From Lelliottia nimipressuralis (GTDB taxonomy: Bacteria > Pseudomonadota > Gammaproteobacteria > Enterobacterales > Enterobacteriaceae), in the NCBI RefSeq assembly GCF_004115925.1, contig NZ_SDDX01000020.1, forward strand, positions 62,001-126,000: 64,000 nt of DNA, read 5' to 3'. Shown here piece by piece: positions 57,552 to 64,000 of the stretch. The notes beneath the pieces are model-generated. The model was not told where the DNA came from. It was given only the letters and a program-made list of their open reading frames with translations, and made no database searches. The position numbers were made by a program, and so were the translations under genes. Numbering within the stretch: the first letter of the stretch is position 1; each line of letters opens with the position of its first letter.

Positions 57552-57773
57552 TCAGTTCAGGGTGATACTCATCAGACAGGTATAAGGTCCGTTGCGGTCC
57601 TGGCGGCGTTCGGCGTATACCGCCAGCACGCCGGGAATGTCAGGAACGGCCAGACCGGTGTAATGACAGACACTGCCATGCCACTGGTATCTGCCGGTGC
57701 AGTATCGAAAAATGTGGGAGGCCGGATGCTGACGGTAAATCGTCATCGCCCGGCGTTTACTGATAATTCTCAT
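57552..57773 (-). CDS. yeeT: DUF987 protein YeeT
   Basis: 73 aa, the same length as E. coli YeeT. Start at 57,773 (MRIISKRRAMTIYRQHPASH). Seen: FRYCTGRYQWHGSVCHYTG and DIPGVLAVYAERRQDRNGPY. Function unknown; constant companion of cbeA-cbtA. Confidence 0.92.
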   Translation of the reverse strand: MRIISKRRAMTIYRQHPASHIFRYCTGRYQWHGSVCHYTGLAVPDIPGVLAVYAERRQDRNGPYTCLMSITLN

Positions 57774-57781
57774 GTCATACC

Positions 57782-58264
57782 TCAAAGCAGACCGTGTTCA
57801 GCGAACGACAATATCTGCGTACCACCTACGATAAGGTGGTCAGGCACACGGATATCAACGAGTTGAAGCGCCTGCACCAGACGCTGCGTGATGGTCTTAT
57901 CTGCCTTGCTGGGCGAGGTGTCGCCGGAGGGATGGTTATGCGCCAGTATCACTGCTGCTGCATTGAAATGCAGGGCGCGTTTGACCACCTCACGGGGATG
58001 AACCTCCGTGCTGCTGATGGAACCGGCAAACAGGGTTTCGTGGGCAATCAACTGGTTCTGCTGATTGAGATAAAGCACTATAAACTCTTCGCGTTCCCGC
58101 CCCGCCATTTTCAGTTTCAGCCAGTCACGGGCAGCCTGAGTGGAAGTGAATGCCACGCCTGTTTCGCGCAGATGTCGGTCAAGCAGCGTTAAAGCGCGTT
58201 TTACCGTGCGTTGTGCGGTTAGTGGTAGTGCCGGAGCCAGTGGGATAAGTGACTGTTCCATCAT
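57782..58264 (-). CDS. yeeS: RadC-family (JAB1/MPN-type) protein YeeS/YfjY
   Basis: 160 aa. Seen: JAMM metal motif in AAAVILAHNHPSGDTSPSKA with upstream Glu in STEVHPREVVKRALHF, and RVPDHLIVGGTQILSFAEHG. MPN-fold protein of unclear function carried on most CP4-type islands. Eight bases after the ArdB/KlcA gene's neighbour. Confidence 0.94.
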   Translation of the reverse strand: MMEQSLIPLAPALPLTAQRTVKRALTLLDRHLRETGVAFTSTQAARDWLKLKMAGREREEFIVLYLNQQNQLIAHETLFAGSISSTEVHPREVVKRALHFNAAAVILAHNHPSGDTSPSKADKTITQRLVQALQLVDIRVPDHLIVGGTQILSFAEHGLL

Positions 58265-58272
58265 AAGTATCC

Positions 58273-58731
58273 TTAATCAATAATGCGCAGAATGGCGCTG
58301 GATTCAGGGTGCTGCAGGGCGTAATCCCGCAGGCGGTAATAGTGTTCAGTCATGGCATCGCATTCGGTGTGACAGGCGTGATGGCTGTATTCAATCAGGC
58401 AGACAGCAATACCTGCGGCTTCTGCGCTCATTTCCGCGCCATTGCTGTTCATGCTGTTGAACAGATGCCATTTATCGTCTCCCTCAGCATCAGGGGCCAT
58501 AAATGCGCCGCCGTTGCTGAGCGTGTAAAAGGACCAGATACCACCGCTGTACTCATCACAGAAGCGGTCCATCCAGGCGAAAATACGGGGTTCCAGCGTT
58601 ATCCATTGCGGGATATCGCCAAAGTACAGAGGCCAGAAATCGAGACGCTGCTCGTCAGGTACTGGTGTTGTAGTAAGGTCAAATTGAGGTTCATTAGCGG
58701 ACATCAATTCGCATTGCGTTTGTGTCGTCAT
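58273..58731 (-). CDS. Antirestriction protein of ArdB/KlcA family (YfjX)
   Basis: 152 aa. Seen: RLDFWPLYFGDIPQWITLEP, RIFAWMDRFCDEYSGGIWSF and YTLSNGGAFMAPDAEGDDKW, the family signature. Inhibits type I restriction in vivo, easing entry of mobile DNA. Follows DUF905 in the island. Confidence 0.93.
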   Translation of the reverse strand: MTTQTQCELMSANEPQFDLTTTPVPDEQRLDFWPLYFGDIPQWITLEPRIFAWMDRFCDEYSGGIWSFYTLSNGGAFMAPDAEGDDKWHLFNSMNSNGAEMSAEAAGIAVCLIEYSHHACHTECDAMTEHYYRLRDYALQHPESSAILRIID

Positions 58732-58754
58732 GGATATTCTCCGTCAATAAAAAA

Positions 58755-58775
58755 CACCAGCGACGATGGCTGGCG
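58755..58775 (-). terminator. Terminator after the DUF905 gene
   Basis: CGCCAGC-CATCGTC-GCTGGTG on the minus strand followed by TTTTTT; 43 bases beyond the DUF905 stop. Confidence 0.75.
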
Positions 58776-58817
58776 TATGGGAAATAAAGGACATGCAGGG
58801 ATGATGAATGGGTGAGG

Positions 58818-59054
58818 TCAGGAGGAGGATGCTCTGAGAATGCCTGACTTGCGGCCATAACGGTAAAGCCCTTCACCGGCATCAGGTTCAAAGCACCACG
58901 CCCGCCAGACCATTCGACCTTCAGAGTCACGAACCACCAGGCGGAAGTGGCTACCCTGGTCATCTTCAATGCTGATGTTGTGATACCGGCGGGTAACAGC
59001 CTCAGCCTGCTGTCGGGTGAAAGGTCCCGGTGGCAGCATATGAGATTCAGACAT
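58818..59054 (-). CDS. DUF905 protein
   Basis: 78 aa. Seen: [20 protein letters not shown] and [20 protein letters not shown], typical DUF905. Small cytoplasmic island protein of unknown function, similar to E. coli YkfF. Confidence 0.88.
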   Translation of the reverse strand: MSESHMLPPGPFTRQQAEAVTRRYHNISIEDDQGSHFRLVVRDSEGRMVWRAWCFEPDAGEGLYRYGRKSGILRASSS

Positions 59055-59075
59055 TCGGTGTACCTTAAAAGCAAA

Positions 59076-59103
59076 AGCCCCTGACGCAGATGCGTCAGGG
59101 GCT
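59076..59103 (-). terminator. Terminator after secreted protein 1
   Basis: Perfect 12-bp stem AGCCCCTGACGC / GCGTCAGGGGCT; on the minus strand TTTTGCTTTT follows. Confidence 0.85.
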
Positions 59104-59131
59104 ATGGGAGGATGCAGGTGTGGGGCGATTA

Positions 59132-59542
59132 TCAGAAACCCGTCTGCACCTTATACAGGCGCAAAGTTTTGCTGCCCCGGACAATCTTCACATACAGGGC
59201 GTTATCTTTTGTGCCACGAACAAACCCGGCCTTTACATCTCCCTTGCAGTCACCACCGTCATAAGGGATGTTAAGTCCGGTGTTAAATACCAGGTCAATA
59301 ATCCCGAAACTTAAATCTTCACAGGCTGGACCGGGCAAATCCTGAATCAGAGCAAATTTATGGTCGTCGCTGACACCGGTCAGTGAACACATGGAGGTGT
59401 TGATGTCGTTTCCCTGGCACCAGTACTCTTGTCCGGGATTGTCTTTATCCATCAGGCTTGCCGGAAGTTGAGCGGCACCGGCACTGAATGCAGCAAGTGA
59501 CAGAATGAGGGCGGGTACAGCAGAGGTCATCATTTTCAGCAT
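59132..59542 (-). CDS. Small secreted Cys-containing protein 1
   Basis: 136 aa with signal peptide ([17 protein letters not shown] before AQLPASL) and AGGAAG upstream of the ATG. Seen: [33 protein letters not shown] and [11 protein letters not shown], giving four cysteines for two disulfides. Shares layout with the next secreted protein, suggesting duplication. Resembles the small secreted proteins (IrmA-type) found at this place in E. coli islands, but this assignment is weak. Confidence 0.7.
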   Translation of the reverse strand: MLKMMTSAVPALILSLAAFSAGAAQLPASLMDKDNPGQEYWCQGNDINTSMCSLTGVSDDHKFALIQDLPGPACEDLSFGIIDLVFNTGLNIPYDGGDCKGDVKAGFVRGTKDNALYVKIVRGSKTLRLYKVQTGF

Positions 59543-59608
59543 GGTTTTCTTCCTGAATTAATCCAGCCCGCTGTCGGGCAAAATGAGAGAAATTGATATC
59601 GGGTGTTA

Positions 59609-60046
59609 TCAGAAACGCTGGTAGCGAAAGAGCTCTTTGCCCTGGTACAACGCCACCAGGTCGTCATATTCCGGCTTCTTCTGGTTGGGCTTAAAGGTCA
59701 CTACCGTGCCCGGACGACACAGGTCTTTTACGGTGAGACCGAATTTCTTGTCCGGAGTAATGGTGAATCCCTTCGACACATCGTTGCGCATGATAGTTAT
59801 CCAGCCCCACAGGCCACCTTCGCAGTCCTTAAAGGGTGCTGAACGAACTGTTACCATCCCACCCTGGCGGTCAACAGACATGGCTTCACATTTTCCGGTA
59901 ACCTGACGATGCGCATCACACCAGAAAATATTCCCGTTGTTGTCATTGACGACAGCAGGCAGCGTCCGGTTATAAGGCTGGGCCTGAACTTCTGTACAGA
60001 GCAGAAGGCTGCCAGTAATGCCCAGTATTTTAATCAGCGTTTTCAT
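59609..60046 (-). CDS. Small secreted Cys-containing protein 2
   Basis: 145 aa; ATG at 60,046 with AAGGACC upstream. Signal peptide ILGITGSLLLCTEVQA before QPYNRT. Seen: NIFWCDAHRQVTGKCEAMSV, APFKDCEGGLWGWITI and DLCRPGTVVTFKP; same order W-C, C, C-E, C as protein 1. Function unknown; likely paralogue. 42 bases after the GYF_2 membrane protein gene. Confidence 0.7.
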   Translation of the reverse strand: MKTLIKILGITGSLLLCTEVQAQPYNRTLPAVVNDNNGNIFWCDAHRQVTGKCEAMSVDRQGGMVTVRSAPFKDCEGGLWGWITIMRNDVSKGFTITPDKKFGLTVKDLCRPGTVVTFKPNQKKPEYDDLVALYQGKELFRYQRF

Positions 60047-60087
60047 TACGTTGGTCCTTAACAGAGAAAGTATCAGGTAGCGACGAT

Positions 60088-60624
60088 TCAGGCCCAGACA
60101 GTCAGGCCCAGCATCACCAGCCATACCCAGAAGTAAGCCGGTTTCTGACCAAGGGTTTTCGCCCGCCGCCACAAATAGAACGGCACCAGCCAGGCAAGTT
60201 TGCCGAACTTGGTGGTATCCACTCCGGCCTTACGAAGGCGTCGTTCATCGAGATACCCCAGAGCGATATTGAGCAGCAGCGTGATAAACCAGTACTGCCC
60301 ACCCGAGACGGCATCATATGCCTCGTCAAATGACATCCCGCTCAATCCTGCAGTCCACAACTCCAGCGCGTAGCCAATGAAGGGAGCAAATGCCAGCGTC
60401 CACACAACGCCACCCGGAATGCGGTTCCCCGGCAGCGCTGGCGGTGTGGTGCTCCGGAGCAGCGCCGAAGAAAGCGGAGTAGCGGAGACCGGCTGCCACT
60501 CTGCCATTCCCTGTCGCCACACCAGAGTGGATGCAGTCAGTTCACCGCGCATAATCAGGCTGGTGATGTCGTCTTCGGTCACATTGTCGTGACGTATGCC
60601 ATTTTTCTCGTAATGCCAGGTCAT
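60088..60624 (-). CDS. GYF_2 (DUF4339) membrane protein
   Basis: 178 aa. N-terminal GYF_2 module (WHYEKNGIRHDNVTEDDITS; LVWRQGMAEWQPVSATPLSS) followed by three or four hydrophobic helices (VVWTLAFAPFIGYALELW; YFWVWLVMLGLTVWA). The family often sits in island operons of unknown function. Probably co-transcribed with the two secreted proteins downstream. Confidence 0.82.
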   Translation of the reverse strand: MTWHYEKNGIRHDNVTEDDITSLIMRGELTASTLVWRQGMAEWQPVSATPLSSALLRSTTPPALPGNRIPGGVVWTLAFAPFIGYALELWTAGLSGMSFDEAYDAVSGGQYWFITLLLNIALGYLDERRLRKAGVDTTKFGKLAWLVPFYLWRRAKTLGQKPAYFWVWLVMLGLTVWA

Positions 60625-60649
60625 TGTTTTTCCTTCTTAACAGAGGTAA

Positions 60650-61360
60650 TTAAATCAGTGTGTTGCCCGGCTCCTCCTCAGAGGGCCCAGGAGACAGGAC
60701 TTCGCGGATACAGCTGAAGTGCGGAAGAGCCCGGATAAAGCCCGCCTGTGTGGTTAACTGGCTGAGACGTTTTAGCGGGGTGAACGTGGTGTTGAGTACT
60801 GTCACCGCATGGATGGTCGCCAGAGGATGCACGGTGATATACCCGTTAAGTTCACCGGTGAGGTACCAGCAGCCGTCGAATGAAATCAGTCGGTACGGGG
60901 CCAGCCCGTCACAGCGCTCTCCCTCGGCCAGCAGCAGTACCCGCTGGCATGCGGTAATGGCACTGACGAGGCGGTAAAACACCAGAGAGCTGGCCGGTGA
61001 CGCTGACTGTGGGGGTTGCCACACCAGGCAGGGCATCCCTCCTGCGGTGAGCAGCATGCCCGCCAGACGCCGGTCCAGCCCCGGAAAAATATCGGCCAGT
61101 CCTGCCCGGTGAGCAAAGGTCAGCGCATCCAGCTCGCCCTGTACGCCTCCACCGGTACTGCGCAGGCGGCATTGCCCCCGTCGATACTCAAGGTCGAGGT
61201 ACATCAGCCGTTCGCGAAAATCCCGTCGCAGGGTACGGACTGACACACCAAACTCTGCAGCCAGCCGCGCCATGTTCAGCGTTTCACCTGCAACCAGGCG
61301 GCTGATTATCAGTGACAGCCTGACAGCCAGCCGGTCATGACGGCGCTCTGCCTGTGTCAT
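60650..61360 (-). CDS. HTH-WYL regulator (YafY/YfjR type)
   Basis: 236 aa. Seen: DeoR-like winged helix (MARLAAEFGVSVRTLRRDFR) and a C-terminal WYL-like ligand domain (LISFDGCWYLTGELNGYITV). Matches YafY/YfjR of E. coli CP4 islands in place and length. Regulates unknown island genes. The 208-bp gap upstream (61,361-61,568) holds no convincing gene. Confidence 0.87.
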   Translation of the reverse strand: MTQAERRHDRLAVRLSLIISRLVAGETLNMARLAAEFGVSVRTLRRDFRERLMYLDLEYRRGQCRLRSTGGGVQGELDALTFAHRAGLADIFPGLDRRLAGMLLTAGGMPCLVWQPPQSASPASSLVFYRLVSAITACQRVLLLAEGERCDGLAPYRLISFDGCWYLTGELNGYITVHPLATIHAVTVLNTTFTPLKRLSQLTTQAGFIRALPHFSCIREVLSPGPSEEEPGNTLI

Positions 61361-61568
61361 CTTAAATCTCCGTAATAGTTAACTGACTGAATATGAGATG
61401 ATTCTAAAGAGGGGGGCGGACAGGGTATGGACATGGAATGAACTATTTTTTATCTGCCACCGGAAGCAGGCCCGACGCGGCACATCGTGAAATGCGGTGA
61501 AAAAACACTCAATCCAGTGGAGGTAAAACGGACAGGGAGTGTCCTTTCCTAACATGCTGATAACAAGC

Positions 61569-62393
61569 TCAGGACTGAAACCCACTCAGCATCGCTTCAG
61601 CCATCACCCAGAGAGCCCGGTTGAGCTTCACATCTCCGTCGATACCACGCACGGCGCGGGTATGCGTTCGCCCGCCTTTCGCACTCCGACCACTGAGCCC
61701 GCCCTTAATCAGGTTCTCCTGAATACGCTGATATGTGGTCCACAGATCATTGCTCTCATCCTGCCAGCGGCGTGGGGAGAGTATCTGAGGTGCTGTCACT
61801 GGCTGGTGGTCCTCACCGAAACGGTACGTCAGTGCAGCCTGTGCCAGAGCCTGTTGTGCAGGTGGCGGCAGCATCAGCGACTGCATGGCATCCCGCTTCT
61901 CTTCCACACGGTCAAAAATACCCAGTACTTCATACGCCCCCTCAATCACCTGACTCACGACATCTCCTTTGTGCGGCACCCGCACCTCGCCAAACGACTC
62001 ACCGCAGACGAGCCCGTTCTGACATACCGCACGGAATAATCCCGGCAGCATCTGATACGAACTGGAGCCATCGTGGGAGTTGAGCAGAATAATTTCCGGG
62101 ACCTGTTTGCCGGTAATTTGCCCCTCCCGACGCAGGCGCAGCATGTGCTTTGTATGCTCACGACGCCCTGGGTCACGCACTCTGGTCTGGCAGGCAAAGA
62201 AGGGCTGAAAGCCTTCGCGCTGCAGGTTTTCAAGAACGGTAATGGTTGGTATCCAGGTATATCGTGCGCTGCGTGACGCGTGCTTGTCCTCGCTGAAGAC
62301 ACTGGGCACCACGCGAAACAGCTCTTCACGGGTTAACGGACGGTCACAACGAATAAGGTTTGCTGCGCCAAAGCGCGAAGCCAGACGGCTCAT
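61569..62393 (-). CDS. YfjQ/YafZ-type protein (DUF932)
   Basis: 274 aa. The ATG at 62,393 has GAGGAG seven bases upstream; the ATG five codons earlier does not. Seen: RYTWIPTITVLENLQREGFQ, IILLNSHDGSSSYQMLPGLF and GLSGRSAKGGRTHTRAV, almost identical in pattern to E. coli YfjQ (273 aa). DUF932 occurs in phage and plasmid proteins; function unknown. Confidence 0.92.
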   Translation of the reverse strand: MSRLASRFGAANLIRCDRPLTREELFRVVPSVFSEDKHASRSARYTWIPTITVLENLQREGFQPFFACQTRVRDPGRREHTKHMLRLRREGQITGKQVPEIILLNSHDGSSSYQMLPGLFRAVCQNGLVCGESFGEVRVPHKGDVVSQVIEGAYEVLGIFDRVEEKRDAMQSLMLPPPAQQALAQAALTYRFGEDHQPVTAPQILSPRRWQDESNDLWTTYQRIQENLIKGGLSGRSAKGGRTHTRAVRGIDGDVKLNRALWVMAEAMLSGFQS

Positions 62394-62430
62394 AAACAGA
62401 CTCCTCATGATGGATAAATAAAGACAAAAA

Positions 62431-62458
62431 AGCCCTGCCGCTCAATCGCGGCAGGGCT
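62431..62458 (-). terminator. Terminator after the YeeP/YfjP gene
   Basis: 11-bp perfect stem AGCCCTGCCGC / GCGGCAGGGCT with TCAATC loop, T6 on the minus strand. Confidence 0.88.
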
Positions 62459-62488
62459 CAGGAAACTACGGGTTAGAAGGGTTAATGT

Positions 62489-63352
62489 TCAGAAGAAGAA
62501 GTTCCAGACGGCACGAGCGACCGATACCACGATGTCGCGTACAGACTGGATGACAGTCCGAATCGGGGACGGTATCAGGGGCATGGAACTTACTGTGTCC
62601 AGTACCGAGCCGACCGTTTCACCAAAATCGTCACGGGCTTTTTTATTAATGGCATCGGTACGAAGTGGATCACTAAGCTGTACCGCCACCGGGCTACTGG
62701 CCTCCCGCGGCAGGCAATGAATCATCCGTTCAGCCATTACCCGCAGCCCCCATTGCAAACGTACCGACACTGCACAGACAGGGTTTACAGGTTGGAACAA
62801 CTCATGCAATAGACAGATTTTGCGGCTGATATTTTGTTTCTGCTCTGTAGACAGCTTTTCACCACCGCAGGTGGGTTCAACCTTGTCGGACTGACTGATA
62901 ACAAACAACACCTTATGCCGGTATGCTTCACCAATCACCTGCCGGTAAAAATGTTCATCCACCGCTAGTGCTCGATCATCGGCCTTAATCAACCACAGCA
63001 CCAGGTCGAGCCGGGGAAGTTGTTCACGGTAGAGTGCGGCATATTCAGCATCCCGGAGTTCGGACTCTCCAACACCGGGTAGGTCCATAATTGTCATAAA
63101 GCGTTTGCCGAGCTGCAGGCGAAACTGCAGTGGTTTTCGAGTACATGCCGCCACATCACTGACTGGTGATATATCCCCAGCAAACAGGGCATTACACAGG
63201 CTGCTCTTGCCTGCTCCGGTTTTCCCCATAATGCCTATTACAGGCTCGTAGTGGGTTAACTGATTTATCTGCTGCAGAATGCGTTCAGAGACCCACTGGG
63301 GCAGGCCGGAAAGCGGTTGCTGCAGTGACTGCAGACCGTCAAATTGTTTCAT
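62489..63352 (-). CDS. yfjP: YfjP/YeeP-type GTPase
   Basis: 287 aa, same as E. coli YfjP. ATG at 63,352 with GGAGGAG upstream. Seen: G1 IGIMGKTGAGKSSLCNALF, G3 IMDLPGVGES, G4-like SQSDKVE; C-terminal amphipathic/hydrophobic end (VRDIVVSVARAVWNFFF). Era/HflX-like GTPase of unknown target found in CP4-44 and CP4-57. Confidence 0.93.
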   Translation of the reverse strand: MKQFDGLQSLQQPLSGLPQWVSERILQQINQLTHYEPVIGIMGKTGAGKSSLCNALFAGDISPVSDVAACTRKPLQFRLQLGKRFMTIMDLPGVGESELRDAEYAALYREQLPRLDLVLWLIKADDRALAVDEHFYRQVIGEAYRHKVLFVISQSDKVEPTCGGEKLSTEQKQNISRKICLLHELFQPVNPVCAVSVRLQWGLRVMAERMIHCLPREASSPVAVQLSDPLRTDAINKKARDDFGETVGSVLDTVSSMPLIPSPIRTVIQSVRDIVVSVARAVWNFFF

Positions 63353-63379
63353 TACTGCTCCTCCGAAAAAGAATACAAA

Positions 63380-63407
63380 AACGGCAGAACCACGAGCTTC
63401 TGCCGTT
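63380..63407 (-). terminator. Terminator after the partial gene
   Basis: AACGGCAGAA / TTCTGCCGTT stem, T5 on the minus strand, between the edge gene and the GTPase gene. Confidence 0.85.
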
Positions 63408-63450
63408 AATGGGGTATGTTCAGAGTGATGATATATATCTGTGATCTTTT

Positions 63451-64000
63451 TTAATTTTCCCAACTTTTCAGTTTAGCTTTTGCGTATGCATCATTGATCA
63501 GCATCTCAATCAATTCATTGATTTTCATTTCATTTTGGCTTGCCAGATAATCAAGTTGTCTCTTACTGTCTTTGCTAATATAGGTATTGAGAACTTTTTT
63601 GTTTGCAACACTATCTCTGAATTTTTTCTGACCCCATGCTTTTTTTGTTTTTATAATAAACAATTCACCTTCAGCATCGGATTTGTCCTCAACCCATTGA
63701 TCAAAGATTGAATGAACTTTCAGATTCAAATTTTTTTCAAACCAAAAATCCACATTACCATTAATCATTTTGTTCTTATCGAAGTAAGACATCACCCACT
63801 GATAATCTGCCAAATATTTAGCATCATATTTGGCTGATGAGAACCAAAACGGATTACCAAATTTTTTCTGGATACGGAGCCATGACCTCTTCAAACGTTC
63901 TAAGGTGGAACGGATATTATTAAAACTTGATACACGACATTGATAGTCTATCAAAAGAATTAACCCATCATAATTTACGCCACCCTTATCAGAATCAAGG
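63451..64000 (-). CDS. Unrecognised island protein, 5' end beyond the window
   Basis: The minus frame is open from the window edge (LDSDKGGVNYDGLILLIDYQ) to the stop at 63,451, about 183 residues seen. An internal TTG could be mistaken for the start, but coding clearly continues past it. Aromatic and basic middle (WFSSAKYDAKYLADYQWVMS) and a C-terminal end (VLNTYISKDSKRQLDYLASQ, EMKINELIEMLIND) that resembles a ribbon-helix-helix DNA-binding domain. AT-rich compared with the CP4 core genes. No family recognised. Confidence 0.65.
   Translation of the reverse strand, partial: LDSDKGGVNYDGLILLIDYQCRVSSFNNIRSTLERLKRSWLRIQKKFGNPFWFSSAKYDAKYLADYQWVMSYFDKNKMINGNVDFWFEKNLNLKVHSIFDQWVEDKSDAEGELFIIKTKKAWGQKKFRDSVANKKVLNTYISKDSKRQLDYLASQNEMKINELIEMLINDAYAKAKLKSWEN

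Overview
The window comes from a chromosome of the order Enterobacterales, most likely Enterobacter or a close relative (Leclercia, Lelliottia). The backbone follows the E. coli ibpB-to-selC order almost gene for gene: ibpB, yidE, yidP, an alpha-glucoside PTS locus, yidH-yidG-yidF, dsdA-dsdX-dsdC, emrD, tisB/istR, ivbL-ilvB-ilvN, uhpA-uhpB-uhpC-uhpT, yicN, nepI, yicL, yicS and nlpA. Protein matches were made from memory; no database was searched.

Layout. 1-12.3 kb: heat-shock protein ibpB (cut by the edge), a YidE transporter, a complete alpha-glucoside uptake and hydrolysis pair with a GntR-type regulator, D-serine catabolism, and a secreted GH5-like protein. 12.2-16.5 kb: EmrD, the SOS-type TisB/IstR toxin-antitoxin locus with its antisense RNA readable base by base, and the attenuated ilvBN operon. 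16.5-24.3 kb: hexose-phosphate uptake (uhpABCT), yicN, nepI and yicL. 24.5-30.6 kb: a beta-glucoside/cellobiose PTS operon with its LacI-type repressor and operators; its porin gene is frameshifted. 30.7-38.0 kb: yicS, an RND tripartite efflux operon (EefABC-like) with a TetR regulator, and a GNAT acetyltransferase. 38.2-42.6 kb: nlpA, then a collapsed two-partner-secretion/CDI locus in which a transporter fragment abuts the C-terminal part of a CdiA-like toxin, with its immunity gene.

42.7-51.5 kb holds an eight-gene lipid-modification operon (Cfa-like methyltransferase, DUF1365, FAD oxidoreductase, SDR, NTF2-like, DUF2878, chalcone-isomerase-like and DUF3833 proteins) followed by a DUF523-DUF1722 gene. 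Consecutive genes of the operon overlap by 4 bases. Its promoter region has a palindrome with the geometry of the MlrA site, and an MlrA/BluR-like MerR regulator lies just upstream. 52.8-55.4 kb is a cluster of toxin-antitoxin-type genes: a HigBA pair with a frameshifted toxin, SymE, a frameshifted HicB-like gene, a free-standing GT51 transglycosylase-like protein with no membrane anchor, and a membrane-anchored coiled-coil protein.

At 55,546 the minus strand carries a 22-base match to the 3' end of the selC tRNA gene. In the ancestral gene order selC should come next, so this is read as the far attachment site of a selC-integrated island. From there to the window end lies a CP4-type island core on the minus strand (partial gene, YeeP/YfjP GTPase, YfjQ-like, YafY/YfjR-like WYL regulator, GYF_2 membrane protein, two small secreted proteins, DUF905, ArdB/KlcA, RadC, YeeT, CbeA, CbtA, DUF4942). 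Its integrase and the intact selC are expected beyond base 64,000.

Three genes (porin, HigB toxin, HicB-like) each look one base out of frame at or beside short A runs. Either they are real lesions or the assembly has homopolymer errors.
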